This document shows, piece by piece, positions 39,191-47,706 of a DNA stretch of 64,000 bases (the stretch's first letter is position 1; each line of letters begins with the position of its first letter). This DNA comes from Planctomycetota bacterium (lineage in GTDB: Bacteria; Planctomycetota; J058; JAJDCQ01). The notes under the pieces were generated by a model that saw only the letters and a list, made by a program, of their open reading frames with translations, was not told where the DNA came from and did not search any database. Location: assembly GCA_029260755.1 (NCBI GenBank), contig JAJDCQ010000186.1, positions 62,001 through 126,000 on the forward strand, in the 5' to 3' direction. Both the position numbers and the translations under genes were made by a program.

Positions 39191-40113
39191 CCTACAGCCT
39201 GCGCATCCGGCGCGTCGAGTTCTTCGTCGCGGAGATCCCGATCCCGCTCCTGCCGGTCGTGCTCATCGCCGAGACGACGGCGCCGCTCCGATCGGCGGTC
39301 TTCTGGGAGGGGATCGTCCTGTTCTTCCTCCTGTTCAACTTCGGCGACATGATCAACTGCCTCGCCGACCGCGACCTCGACGCGAAGTACAAGAAGCACC
39401 TCTCCGAGGCGGTCTACGGCCTCGGCGTCGGGGTCGTCCGCGCGCAGATCGGGCTGACCGTCCTGGCCTCGCTCGCGATCACGGGGCATCTCGCGTGGGC
39501 GCTCGACCGCTGGTCGCTGGTGCCGCTCGTCGTCGTCGGGATCCTGCTGGGCGCCGGCTACTCCGTGCCGCCGGTGCGCCTCAAGGGGCGCGGCGCGCTC
39601 CACCCGGTCACCCAGTGGACGATCATCTTCATGATCCCGATGGTGCTGATGGCGCTCATCGTGACGCCGCATCCACCGGCGCTCGTCCTGGCCTTCTGCG
39701 CGGCCTACGGCGTCCTTCAATGCGGCGTGATCCTGATCAACACGGCCGAGGACTACCCCGAGGATCGCGCCGAGGGGATCCGCACGCCGACGGTCACCTT
39801 CGGCCTTCGTCCGAGCATCGCGCTGGCGTTCGTCCTGATCCTCGCGGGAGGGACGGGCGCGCTGGGCGCGCTCGGGGCGATCGCGCTGGAGCGATCGGCG
39901 CCGCTCGCGGCCCTCCTCGCGTTCGCCCCGCTCGCCATCACGATCGCCGTGTCGCTCACCGTGACGGCGCGCCTCTGGCGCGCCATCGCGCGAGGCGACC
40001 TCGACGAGTCGATGGTCGGCGTTCGACGCTCGGCGAAGCAGGTCCCGTTCTGGATTACCCTCAACGCCTGGGGCTCGCTCGCGGCCGCGGCCACGCTTCT
40101 CTGGACGCGGTAA
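39175..40113 (+). CDS. UbiA-type membrane prenyltransferase in the isonitrile operon
   Basis: The GTG at 39175 lies 16 bases inside the oxygenase gene and gives 312 residues with about eight transmembrane helices. Both Asp-rich UbiA motifs are present in variant form: NCLADRDLD (Asn61, Asp65, Asp69) and NTAEDYPEDRAEGIRTPT (Asp192, Asp196, Arg202). These bind Mg2+ and the prenyl diphosphate in the UbiA family, so the protein is probably catalytic. UbiA enzymes attach prenyl chains to aromatic acceptors. Linked by overlap to an isonitrile synthase and oxygenase, it may prenylate the vinyl-isonitrile phenol or indole product; that is inference, and a separate role in lipid or quinone metabolism is possible. 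The gene ends at a hairpin shared with the convergent gene. Confidence 0.85.
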   Translation: MRRFLTYSLRIRRVEFFVAEIPIPLLPVVLIAETTAPLRSAVFWEGIVLFFLLFNFGDMINCLADRDLDAKYKKHLSEAVYGLGVGVVRAQIGLTVLASLAITGHLAWALDRWSLVPLVVVGILLGAGYSVPPVRLKGRGALHPVTQWTIIFMIPMVLMALIVTPHPPALVLAFCAAYGVLQCGVILINTAEDYPEDRAEGIRTPTVTFGLRPSIALAFVLILAGGTGALGALGAIALERSAPLAALLAFAPLAITIAVSLTVTARLWRAIARGDLDESMVGVRRSAKQVPFWITLNAWGSLAAAATLLWTR

Positions 40114-40114
40114 G

Positions 40115-40132
40115 GCCGGCTGGCACGCCGGC
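40115..40132. terminator. Hairpin between convergent genes
   Basis: GCCGGC-TGGCAC-GCCGGC forms a 6-bp GC-only stem with a 6-base loop, 1 base after the prenyltransferase stop and 1 base before the convergent stop at 40134. No T-run is present. Confidence 0.45.
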
Positions 40133-40133
40133 G

Positions 40134-42569
40134 CTACGGCGTCACGACGATCGTCAGCCCCTTGCTGCTCACCCGGCCGTTGGCGTCGTGGACGCGGACG
40201 CGGAACCCGAACGTGCCTGCCGTCGTCGGCTTGCCCGCGAGGATGCCCGTCGCCGGATCGAGGTCGATGCCGGGCGGGGGCGCGCCGACGATCACCTTCC
40301 AGCGGCGGATCGTGCCGCTCCCGCCGCTCGCCGTCAGTTGCAGCGGGCGCCACGTCGCGGCGACCCGGCCGGCCGGGAGGTGGTGGGGCTGGTCGATCGC
40401 GGGGACGGTCGCCGGGGCGATCACGATGGTGAACACCTTGCTCGTCAGCGCGCCGGCGGAGTCGAAGACGCGGATCCGTGGGCGGAAGGTGCCGGCCGCG
40501 GTCGGCGTGCCGGCGAGCGCGCCGGTCGCGCGGTCGAGGTCGAGCCCCGGAGGAAGGGGATCGGCGCCGATCGGCACCCAGGCGACCGCAGGCGCGGCGC
40601 CGCCGGACATCGTGAGGGTGGTCGGGCCCCACGGCCGGCCCGCCTCTCCGTCGGGGAGCCGGGCCGGGGTAGCGATGGTCGGCGAGCCCGGAGGCGGGGG
40701 AGGCGGCGGTGGCGGGGGCGGGGGCGGCGGCGTCGCGCCTCGGCCGAACCGGATCCTCGCCGGGAGGCGGTCCGCCGGGCCGCCGAGAATCCGGCCGCGC
40801 TCGACGTCGAGGGTCAGGTCGAACGGGCCGATCGTGATGCGGTCTCCATGGACGCCGCGCGTCTCGAAGCGGGGGTAGGTGTCGAAGTGCTGATCGACCC
40901 CGTCGACGCGCGCGACGTTCGGGCCGAACTCGAGGAGGGCGCCGTCGGGCGCGACGTGCCGGAGTGGCGCGCCGCCGGCGGGGAGGCGTGGGCGCGGGTT
41001 GCGGGCGAGGACGTCGGCCCGGAAGGCGGTGAAGCTCCCGTGGGTGCTCCGGTCGCCGACCTCGATGACGGCCGTCTCGCCTTCACGGCCGGGCTCGTGC
41101 GACGACATGACGAAGCGCCCGTGCTTGCGGCTCATCGGGTAGACGGCGCTCTCGGGATCCTCGACCGGATCGCCGACCGTCGGCGCCCACGCGGCGAAGG
41201 TGGTGCCATCGGAGAAGAACGCCCAGCCGCCTTCGATGCGGCGGGTGAACGCGCTCGACGCGAAGAACCGGATCCGGATGCGCGATCGCCTCCGGCCGCC
41301 GTTCGCCTGCTTCGTCTCGCCGCCGCCGTTCATGAACGTGACCCGGTCGTGGCCGAACGCCATCTCGGCCAGGCTGCGATCGCCGTTGTCGCGCGGGTCG
41401 ACCGACTTCGTCACGAGGCGTCGTTCGTCGCGCGGCGTCTGGATGACGCACGAGGCCAGGTTGCCGCCGCCGGCGTAGTGATCGTTCGGGTCGACGTTCT
41501 GCATCGTGGAGATGATGAAGCCCTCGCTCCGGCGAGCGTAGTGGTGCAGGTCGCCGCGGCCGCGGCCGGCGTCGACGCTGATGCGCGACTCGCCCCGGCT
41601 CGGCGCCGAGAAGAGGGCGTCGACGGCCTGGAGCGGCCGGTAGTTGCTCGCGGCGAAGAGGTCGCCCGGCCTGGCGACGTCGAACGGCCCGCTCATGAGC
41701 GTGGTCGCGTTGACGCTCCACGCGTCGCCGGTGACGAACGCGTAGGGCTTCGCGCGGATCCCGGTCGCCCCTGACTTCCGCGCGATCGAGAACGCGGACG
41801 CCTGGGTGAAGAGCTGGTCGATCAGGACGGTCGCGACCGCGCGGATCTCGGCGTCGGTCGAGAGCTCCGCCAGATTGAGGAATCCGCCGAGGGTGATCCC
41901 CCCGAGGTAGGCGGTCGAGCCCCACTCGAGCGAGCCGTTGCGAGCGATCATCCGCATTCGCTGGAGCAGCCACGTCCGGAGCTCGCCGTAGGTGGCCGCG
42001 CCGGTCGCCCCGCGAAGCTCGTGGGCGAGGAGGTAGCTCGCGTTCGTCGAGACGCGGTGGTTCTCGCTGCTGCGGTTCCAGACGCCCGTCAGCATCCAGT
42101 CGAGGCGGCGCTCGAGATCGGCGCGGATGTCGGGGTCGAGGCGATCACGCCAGAGGGCGTAGACGCGCACCGCCTTGTTCCGGATCGAGCGATCGAAGTA
42201 GTTGTTGCCGCCGCGGACGTGTCCCGGATGCGTGGCGGGCCAGCGGCCGAGGAGGACGTAGCGCATCAGGCGGTTCGCCTCGTCGATCCGGGCGGGCGGC
42301 GTCGTTCCGGCATCGACCCGGGCGAGGATCGTGGTCACCTTGCGCCAGTAGGTGTGCTGGGTCTGGAGGCTCCGGAGGGCGAGGTTCGGGCCGGGGAAGG
42401 ACGGGTCCTCGACGCCGGTCTCGTGGCGGAGGTCGACCGCCCGGAGGGCCGCTTTCCGCCGGGTGTCGAGCGGCGTGTCGGGGGGCGGGGCGGCCGAGGC
42501 AGTCAGAAGGGGGATGCAGACCAGAGCGGCGACGACGATCGTCGTCGCCGCGCGGCGGGCGGGCGGCAT
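40134..42569 (-). CDS. Secreted heparinase/lyase-like protein with two C-terminal putative Ig domains
   Basis: The 811-residue protein starts with a signal peptide (TTIVVAALVCIPLLTASA, cleaved near residue 27). Residues 30-300 are helical with repeated aromatic and His/Asn motifs (HVRGGNNYFDRS, WNRSSENHRVSTNASY), as in the alpha/alpha-toroid of polysaccharide lyases and heparinase II/III-like proteins. A beta-rich domain follows to about 615. A run of 14 prolines then links to two copies of a putative Ig domain, each with a GxxLDxATGxLAGxPTxAGTF pattern. Lyase activity is inference from fold-like features; I cannot point to the catalytic Tyr/His with certainty. Directly upstream of the ATG lies a (GA)10 repeat acting as the ribosome site region. 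Confidence 0.75.
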   Translation of the reverse strand: MPPARRAATTIVVAALVCIPLLTASAAPPPDTPLDTRRKAALRAVDLRHETGVEDPSFPGPNLALRSLQTQHTYWRKVTTILARVDAGTTPPARIDEANRLMRYVLLGRWPATHPGHVRGGNNYFDRSIRNKAVRVYALWRDRLDPDIRADLERRLDWMLTGVWNRSSENHRVSTNASYLLAHELRGATGAATYGELRTWLLQRMRMIARNGSLEWGSTAYLGGITLGGFLNLAELSTDAEIRAVATVLIDQLFTQASAFSIARKSGATGIRAKPYAFVTGDAWSVNATTLMSGPFDVARPGDLFAASNYRPLQAVDALFSAPSRGESRISVDAGRGRGDLHHYARRSEGFIISTMQNVDPNDHYAGGGNLASCVIQTPRDERRLVTKSVDPRDNGDRSLAEMAFGHDRVTFMNGGGETKQANGGRRRSRIRIRFFASSAFTRRIEGGWAFFSDGTTFAAWAPTVGDPVEDPESAVYPMSRKHGRFVMSSHEPGREGETAVIEVGDRSTHGSFTAFRADVLARNPRPRLPAGGAPLRHVAPDGALLEFGPNVARVDGVDQHFDTYPRFETRGVHGDRITIGPFDLTLDVERGRILGGPADRLPARIRFGRGATPPPPPPPPPPPPPPGSPTIATPARLPDGEAGRPWGPTTLTMSGGAAPAVAWVPIGADPLPPGLDLDRATGALAGTPTAAGTFRPRIRVFDSAGALTSKVFTIVIAPATVPAIDQPHHLPAGRVAATWRPLQLTASGGSGTIRRWKVIVGAPPPGIDLDPATGILAGKPTTAGTFGFRVRVHDANGRVSSKGLTIVVTP

Positions 42570-42572
42570 GGG

Positions 42573-42593
42573 CTCTCTCTCTCTCTCTCTCTC
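42573..42593. repeat. (GA)10 dinucleotide repeat in the ribosome-binding region
   Basis: A 21-base CT/GA repeat sits 3 bases before the ATG at 42569. On the coding strand it reads as alternating GA, so several registers of a GAGAG ribosome site are offered. Slippage would change the spacing and could tune translation. Confidence 0.7.
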
Positions 42594-42664
42594 GCTCGGC
42601 GATCGCGGTCGCCGCAGCTCTCTACAGCCGAGAGGAGGAGGCCCTTCGGGGAGGGTCGGGGGTT

Positions 42665-43489
42665 TTACCGTTCGGTGACGCGCGCCGGCACGCGACCGAG
42701 GAGGAAGCGTCCGAGGGCGGCGTCGAGCTCGTCGATCGCCTCGAGGTTGAGGGCGTGGCCGACCCCCGGCAGGGTCAGCAGCTCGGCGCCGGGGATGAGC
42801 TCCGCGAGCAGCACGGAGTTCGCCGGCGGCACGAGGACGTCGGCGCCCCCGGTGACGACGAGGGTCGGGACGCCGACATCGGTCAGGCCGTCGGTCGCAT
42901 CGTGGGTCATGATCGCGCCGACCTGCGCGCTGTAGGTGGCCGGCGGCGTCGGCCGCTCCACCGCGCGCTCGAACGTCGCGAGGGCGATGTCGCGGTGGTC
43001 ACGGATGAACGACTCGGCGAACAGGATCGGGCCGTGGGTCTCCAGCTGCTCCTCCGCGGAGAGCCCGAGCGCGGGGGTCATCAGCTTCCCGATGACCCAC
43101 GGAGCGGGCTGGGTCGCGCGCGGTCCGCCCGCGGCCGTGCAGCCGAGGATGAGGCGGTCGACCCGAGATGGGTGACGGACCGTGAGGTGCTGGGCGATCA
43201 TCCCACCCATCGAGATCCCGAAGACGTGCGTTCGAGCGATGCCGAGCGCGTCGAGGACGCCGGCCGCGTCGTCCGCCATCATCGCCATCGAGTAGGGGCC
43301 GGCCGCCTTCTCGGTCTCGCCGACGCCGCGGTTGTCGAACCGGGTCACCCGGAACGACGCGGTCAGGCGCTCCGCGAGCGCGTCCCACGCGCGGTGATCG
43401 GCGCCGAGCCCCATGATGAGGAGCAGGTCGGGGCCTTCGCCCTCCTGGGCGTAGTGGATCTCGATCCCGTTGGCGGTGACGGTCGGCAT
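42665..43489 (-). CDS. Alpha/beta hydrolase
   Basis: ATG 43489 gives 274 residues and starts at MPTVTANGIEIHYAQEG, the usual opening of this family; GGGAG lies 12 bases upstream. The fold is complete: LLLIMGLGADHRAWD oxyanion segment, FDNRGVGETEK, the nucleophile elbow GISMGG, the acid in TGGADVLVP, and the catalytic His in GVGHALN. Such enzymes act as esterases, lactonases or C-C hydrolases; the likeness to 3-oxoadipate enol-lactonase-type proteins is general only. There is no signal peptide. It lies between two exported-protein genes on the same strand, with gaps of about 90 bp on each side, so it may be transcribed separately. Confidence 0.9.
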   Translation of the reverse strand: MPTVTANGIEIHYAQEGEGPDLLLIMGLGADHRAWDALAERLTASFRVTRFDNRGVGETEKAAGPYSMAMMADDAAGVLDALGIARTHVFGISMGGMIAQHLTVRHPSRVDRLILGCTAAGGPRATQPAPWVIGKLMTPALGLSAEEQLETHGPILFAESFIRDHRDIALATFERAVERPTPPATYSAQVGAIMTHDATDGLTDVGVPTLVVTGGADVLVPPANSVLLAELIPGAELLTLPGVGHALNLEAIDELDAALGRFLLGRVPARVTER

Positions 43490-43579
43490 GACGTGCGGTC
43501 TCCCTCGGCCCCCGATCCTAGGGGGCTCGCGGGCGTGCCGCAAGGACGGATCGGGCCCGGAGCGCGGGCCCGGGACGCC

Positions 43580-44182
43580 TCACCAGGTCGAGCCGCAGTC
43601 GGGGTCGGAGCAGCGCCCCGGTCGGGTCGCCTTCGCGTTGCAGTTCGGGCAGCGTCCCGCGGGCGGCGGCTCGTCTCCGTGCACGGCGATGGGCGGGTCG
43701 AGCGTCGTCGAGGTAGCGGCGGGAGGCTCGTCCGTGCTCGCCGTCGGGGCGCTCGGCGTCGGGGTACCCGGGGAGGCCCCGGGGTCGACGGCGTGGGCGT
43801 GGAGCGACGCCATCAGGTCGGCGTACTCCCGGGCTTCGGCCTCGCTCGAGAACATGATCTTGTCGACGATTCCGCCGGCCCGGTCGAGCGAGAACGTGTT
43901 GTTGTTCGCGTAGACGTCGACCTTGACGATGTCCGAGAAGATGAGCGAGCGCGACCTCCCGAGCGCCTGGAACGTGACGTTCTGCTCGTTGACGACCACG
44001 CTCCCGGGGGTGATCCACGGGCTTCGGGTCATGACGTCGCGCAGCCGTTCGCGGGTGCGTTCGATTCCTTCGGTCGCGACGATGTCGGTCTGGGCCGTGT
44101 GGCCGATGGGCTTCACGCAGCCGGCGCCGAACGTCATCAGCAGGGCCACGCCGAGCGTCACGGCGAAGCGGAGGCGATCCAT
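43580..44182 (-). CDS. Lipoprotein with C-terminal zinc ribbon
   Basis: The ATG at 44182 has CGGAG 7 bases upstream and opens a lipoprotein signal: FAVTLGVALLMTFGAGC, with the lipid-bearing Cys at residue 22. The body (residues 30-125) has an alternating beta pattern, SDIVKVDVYANNNTFSLDRA, resembling small PH-like or SH3-like modules. A Pro/Thr/Ser linker leads to CPNCNAKATRPGRCSDPDC, a short zinc ribbon at the extreme C-terminus. Zinc ribbons on exported lipoproteins are unusual, since such ribbons are mostly cytoplasmic. No family is recognised. Its 200 residues are intact. Confidence 0.75.
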   Translation of the reverse strand: MDRLRFAVTLGVALLMTFGAGCVKPIGHTAQTDIVATEGIERTRERLRDVMTRSPWITPGSVVVNEQNVTFQALGRSRSLIFSDIVKVDVYANNNTFSLDRAGGIVDKIMFSSEAEAREYADLMASLHAHAVDPGASPGTPTPSAPTASTDEPPAATSTTLDPPIAVHGDEPPPAGRCPNCNAKATRPGRCSDPDCGSTW

Positions 44183-44277
44183 CTCGAATCTCCGGGGGAC
44201 GGCGGGAGTCGTCGTTGGCGATCCGATGATCGGCGAGGCGCGCGGCCCCTGCAAGCGCGCGGCGCGGGGCGGTCCGG

Positions 44278-45942
44278 TCAGCCCTGGATCTTCTCGAGGG
44301 CGCGGCGCGCCGCCTGCGTCTCGAGGGTCCGGATCCGCGAGCCGCCACGCTCCGAGAGATTCGCGAGCTTTCGGAGGGCCGGGATCGCGGCGCGGGCGGC
44401 CGGGCCGATCCGTCCGAGGGCCCGGATCGCCTCGAGGCGCGGGAAGCTGTCGTGGAGGAAGGGGAGCATCGACGGGAGGCCGGGCGCGCTCCCCTTCACG
44501 ATCTCGATGAGCTCGGGCACGGCGACGGCTCCCTTCGCGCCGAGGGCCCCGATCGCGCGGAGCGAGGCGCACAGGACGACGCGCGGGTGGGCGCCCTCGA
44601 GGCTGGCGAGCACCTCGTCGGCCGCGTCGTCGGGGATCCCGAGCTCGGCGATCGCGACCAGGGCGTGGCCGCGGAGGTAGTCGCGGTCGGTCTCGCCGCG
44701 GCCTTCGAGGATGGCGGGGGCGGGGGCGAGGAGCGACGCGATCACCGGGGCGGCGTCCTTCGCGGCGGGGCCGGCGGCGCGGAGCGTCTCGATGAGCTCG
44801 TGGATGAACATCTGATCGGTCGCGCCGGTCGCGCTCTTCAGCGCCTCGATCTCTGCGGCGATGAGAGTCGGCGACGTCGGCGCGAGCCGTCGGAGAGTGT
44901 CGAGCGCGGCGATCTGAGCGCGGTGGGTGCGGGCCGTCTTCAGCAGCTCGATGAGGCGCGCGCCGGCCGCCCGGGCGTGCTTGCGCTCGAGAAGGTCGAA
45001 GCCGGCCGCCGCCGTTCCGCGCAGCAGCGGGTCCTCCCCCTCGAGCGCGGCGATGCACGCGTCGAGCACCCGCTCGTGGGCGGGCGCGATCCTGGTCGCG
45101 GTGCGCAGCGCGACGACCCGATCGTAGATCTCGGCGTCCGGGCGCGCGGAGATCGCGAGGAGCGGCTCGATCGCGGCGGCGGCCTTCCGGCCGAGCCCGG
45201 CGAGCTGCCCGTAGGCGCGGGCGCGGGTGCCCGCCCGCGGGCTCTCGAGCTTCCCGATCAGCGTCGCGGCATCGGCGGAGGGGTCGGCCGGAACGACCTC
45301 ACTCAGCGCGATGAACGCCCGCATCTTCACCTCTTTGAACGGCGTCGCCGCGAGCGCCGTCTCGATGTCGGCGGCGCGGTCCGCGGCGCGCGGCCCGAGC
45401 GCGCCGAGCCCCTTCGCGAGCGCCTCGTCGACGAGGTTGCCGTGGCGTTGCGCCGCGAGCTCGCGGGCGAGCGTCTCGACGATGCGCGGCGTGAGGACAT
45501 CGCTCTCGACGCCCATGAAGGCGAGCCCGGCCGCGGCCGCCGCCCGGAGCTCGTAGTGACTCTCGGGATTGGAGAGGAAGCCCGAGAGGACGGCGAAGAC
45601 CTCCGAGCTGGCCGGATCCATGAACGGCGCCGACTCGGCCGCGACGATCTGCTCGCCGAGGGTGCCGCGGCGCAGGCGCCGGAGAACGTGCGGGATGGCG
45701 CGCTCCGCATCGGTGCCGAGCTCGCCGAGCTGCGCGATCGCCTCGATCCGGAGGTGCTCGAGCTCGGCGTCGAGCTGCGCGACGAGCGCCTTGACGGCCG
45801 CGTCGATGTCGACGTCCGCGTCGTCCCCTTCCTGGGCGGAGGCCGGGGTGGGCGCGGCGATCAGCACGGAGAGGCCGGCGAGGGCGGTCGTCAGCGCGAT
45901 CGAGAGGGCGAGGCGCGGGGCACGCCGGGCGAGGCGGGTCAT
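44278..45942 (-). CDS. Secreted HEAT-repeat protein
   Basis: The 554-residue protein begins with a signal peptide (LALSIALTTALAGLSVLIA, cleaved after ASA near residue 36). The rest is a solenoid of about twelve HEAT/PBS-lyase-type helical repeats, seen as recurring units such as LRIEAIAQLGELGTDAERAI, LGALGPRAADRA and IRALGRIGPAARAAIP. HEAT solenoids give extended surfaces for protein binding. No catalytic motif is visible. It is 95 bp upstream of the zinc-ribbon lipoprotein and 105 bp downstream of the tyrosinase-like gene, all leftward. A scaffold role in the cell envelope is inference. Confidence 0.85.
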   Translation of the reverse strand: MTRLARRAPRLALSIALTTALAGLSVLIAAPTPASAQEGDDADVDIDAAVKALVAQLDAELEHLRIEAIAQLGELGTDAERAIPHVLRRLRRGTLGEQIVAAESAPFMDPASSEVFAVLSGFLSNPESHYELRAAAAAGLAFMGVESDVLTPRIVETLARELAAQRHGNLVDEALAKGLGALGPRAADRAADIETALAATPFKEVKMRAFIALSEVVPADPSADAATLIGKLESPRAGTRARAYGQLAGLGRKAAAAIEPLLAISARPDAEIYDRVVALRTATRIAPAHERVLDACIAALEGEDPLLRGTAAAGFDLLERKHARAAGARLIELLKTARTHRAQIAALDTLRRLAPTSPTLIAAEIEALKSATGATDQMFIHELIETLRAAGPAAKDAAPVIASLLAPAPAILEGRGETDRDYLRGHALVAIAELGIPDDAADEVLASLEGAHPRVVLCASLRAIGALGAKGAVAVPELIEIVKGSAPGLPSMLPFLHDSFPRLEAIRALGRIGPAARAAIPALRKLANLSERGGSRIRTLETQAARRALEKIQG

Positions 45943-46047
45943 GACGGGATCCTTCGATGCTCGAGACGTGCGTCGAGGAGGCGCCCCGGGGGGACGCCTC
46001 CTCGGCCAGTGAGACGGCGGGTGATCGGTGGCGGTCGCTCGGACCGA

Positions 46048-47460
46048 TCAGGGCTTCGCCGCCTCCCACTCCTTGGCGACCTCGTCGACCTTGGTGTGCC
46101 AGCGGTAGAAGAGGTCGCTCGCCGGGGCGGTCGAGGTGCGGATCATGTTCTCCCGCTCCTTGAACTCATCCTCCGCGCTCGCCGCGTCGAAGCCGGTGCG
46201 GCTCTGCCAGATCGCGACGTGGCCGTCGTTGTGCCAGGGCGACTCGAGGTCGTCGCCGAGGTCGTCGATCGTGTCGAAGTCGGTCAGCTTCCGGGCGTTG
46301 TGGGTGTTCGACCGGGCCGGGCTCGCGCGGACCGTGTGGCCTCGCTCGTTGCGGCCGCTCGCCCGGAGGTAGCCCGGCTTGGCGACGCCGTAGCCGGGAC
46401 GGCCGGAGCGAAACTCGGCGCGGACGGTGGCGTAGCCGAAGACGGCCCGCCAGGCGTTGTACATCCGGAGCCATTCGCGGTGGAACTGGATGAAGCGGCT
46501 GCCGCCGCCGTAGCGGGCGTGCCAGGTGTCGTGCTCGGGGAGGATGCTGAAGGACGCGGGCGTCTTCGCCGCGACCGTGAAGACCTGGCGGGCCGGGTAG
46601 GGGCTGCGCTTCACGAGGATGGTCGCCTTGGCGTCGGCCGAGTAGCCGTCGCGGCTGCGGACCGTGACGCTGATCTCCTGACGGCCCGAGCCCTCGGTCT
46701 TCCAGAAGAACGCGATCTCCTGGGCGCGCTTGTCGGCCGCCGCGAGCGCGGTCGACTTGACGTCGACGATGTCGATGTAGCGGTCCTCGCCGGGGGCGCC
46801 GCTCTTGCGACCGTCCCACAGGGTCGTCCCGGTGACGGTGAGCTCGAGGTTGAGGTCCTTGACCTGGCTGCCGGGGACGCGCCACGCGAACGAGACCTGG
46901 TCGATCGGAGGGACCGGCGCCCCGTCCTTCGCCTTGAGCTGGGCCTTGAGCTCGACCTTCTCGCCGACGAGGTACTCCTGGGTCGGGTCGAGGGCGGCGC
47001 CGCTCTTCCGGACGATCTCGACGTCGAACCCGGTCGGCACCTCGTCGGGCTCCGGCGCGGGCGCCGCGCCGAAGACCGGCGTCATCTCGAAGGTCGGGGT
47101 GGCCTCGCCGCGCGGGTTTCCGTCCTCGTCGAGGAGGCCGTCGAGGCGATCCTGGGCGCCATCGGCGGAGCGGCCGCCTTCCTTGATCGTGATGGTGTCG
47201 ACGGGGCGATCGCCAGACGCGGCGGCGGTGAGGGTCTGCTTCCCGGCGCCTTCGATGTCGACCTCGGCGATGACCTGGTCGCCGCGGACGGCGACGGTCC
47301 CGCTGAACTTCTTCCCGCCCGAGGTGGTCCCGCTGACGGGCTTCGCGGCCTGATCTTCGGCGGCGGCGCGGTCGGGGACGCTGATCGAGGCGATGGTCGT
47401 GGTCGCGAGGGTGGCGACGGCGATCGAGGCGAGTGAGGCGATCCAGCGGTTGGGCTTCAT
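46048..47460 (-). CDS. Secreted tyrosinase-like (type-3 copper) protein
   Basis: ATG 47460 has AGGAG 9 bases upstream and starts a signal peptide (IASLASIAVATLATTTIASIS, cleaved after AAA near residue 34). After a beta-rich region (40-300), the last 150 residues hold motifs like the tyrosinase central domain: DTWHARYGG and FHREWLRMYNAW as a possible CuA site, then WHNDGHVAIW (HxxxH) and SDLFYRWHTKVDEVAKEW as a possible CuB site, the latter similar to the DPLFxLHHxxVD motif. Type-3 copper enzymes oxidise phenols. The second His of the usual HH pair is replaced here (RWHTK), so either the site is modified or the protein is a distant relative. The family call is moderate. Confidence 0.6.
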   Translation of the reverse strand: MKPNRWIASLASIAVATLATTTIASISVPDRAAAEDQAAKPVSGTTSGGKKFSGTVAVRGDQVIAEVDIEGAGKQTLTAAASGDRPVDTITIKEGGRSADGAQDRLDGLLDEDGNPRGEATPTFEMTPVFGAAPAPEPDEVPTGFDVEIVRKSGAALDPTQEYLVGEKVELKAQLKAKDGAPVPPIDQVSFAWRVPGSQVKDLNLELTVTGTTLWDGRKSGAPGEDRYIDIVDVKSTALAAADKRAQEIAFFWKTEGSGRQEISVTVRSRDGYSADAKATILVKRSPYPARQVFTVAAKTPASFSILPEHDTWHARYGGGSRFIQFHREWLRMYNAWRAVFGYATVRAEFRSGRPGYGVAKPGYLRASGRNERGHTVRASPARSNTHNARKLTDFDTIDDLGDDLESPWHNDGHVAIWQSRTGFDAASAEDEFKERENMIRTSTAPASDLFYRWHTKVDEVAKEWEAAKP

Positions 47461-47706
47461 GCGAGTGCTCTCCTGGCGGGGGTGAATCGACGCGACGGTG
47501 GGACAAGCGCAAGCGCCGGTCCGACGCATCGCGGCGATGTCGCCGCGGATGCCCTGACTCCCTGTCACCCAACCGCTTGGCGCGGCCTGACGGGGGGCGC
47601 CGGGAACGAAGGTCACGATAGCCGACTAGCCATGCGGCTCGCCAATCGGGTCATTCGGGCGCATCGCGCCCGTGCACCCTCAGCGATGCATGAACCGACG
47701 TAACCC

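Noticed and set aside
38387..40113. An ebo-type cluster, because a UbiA gene and an NPP-type phosphatase (1583) both occur in the window.
   Set aside because: The two genes are 36 kb apart and no EboA/B/D/E/F-like genes are seen; the UbiA gene is fused by overlap to PvcA/PvcB-type genes instead.
47461..47706. A small gene or RNA in the 246-base gap upstream of the tyrosinase-like gene.
   Set aside because: No frame with coding bias or ribosome site was found. A weak TTGGCG/TATCGT pair has 19-base spacing and was not strong enough to list.
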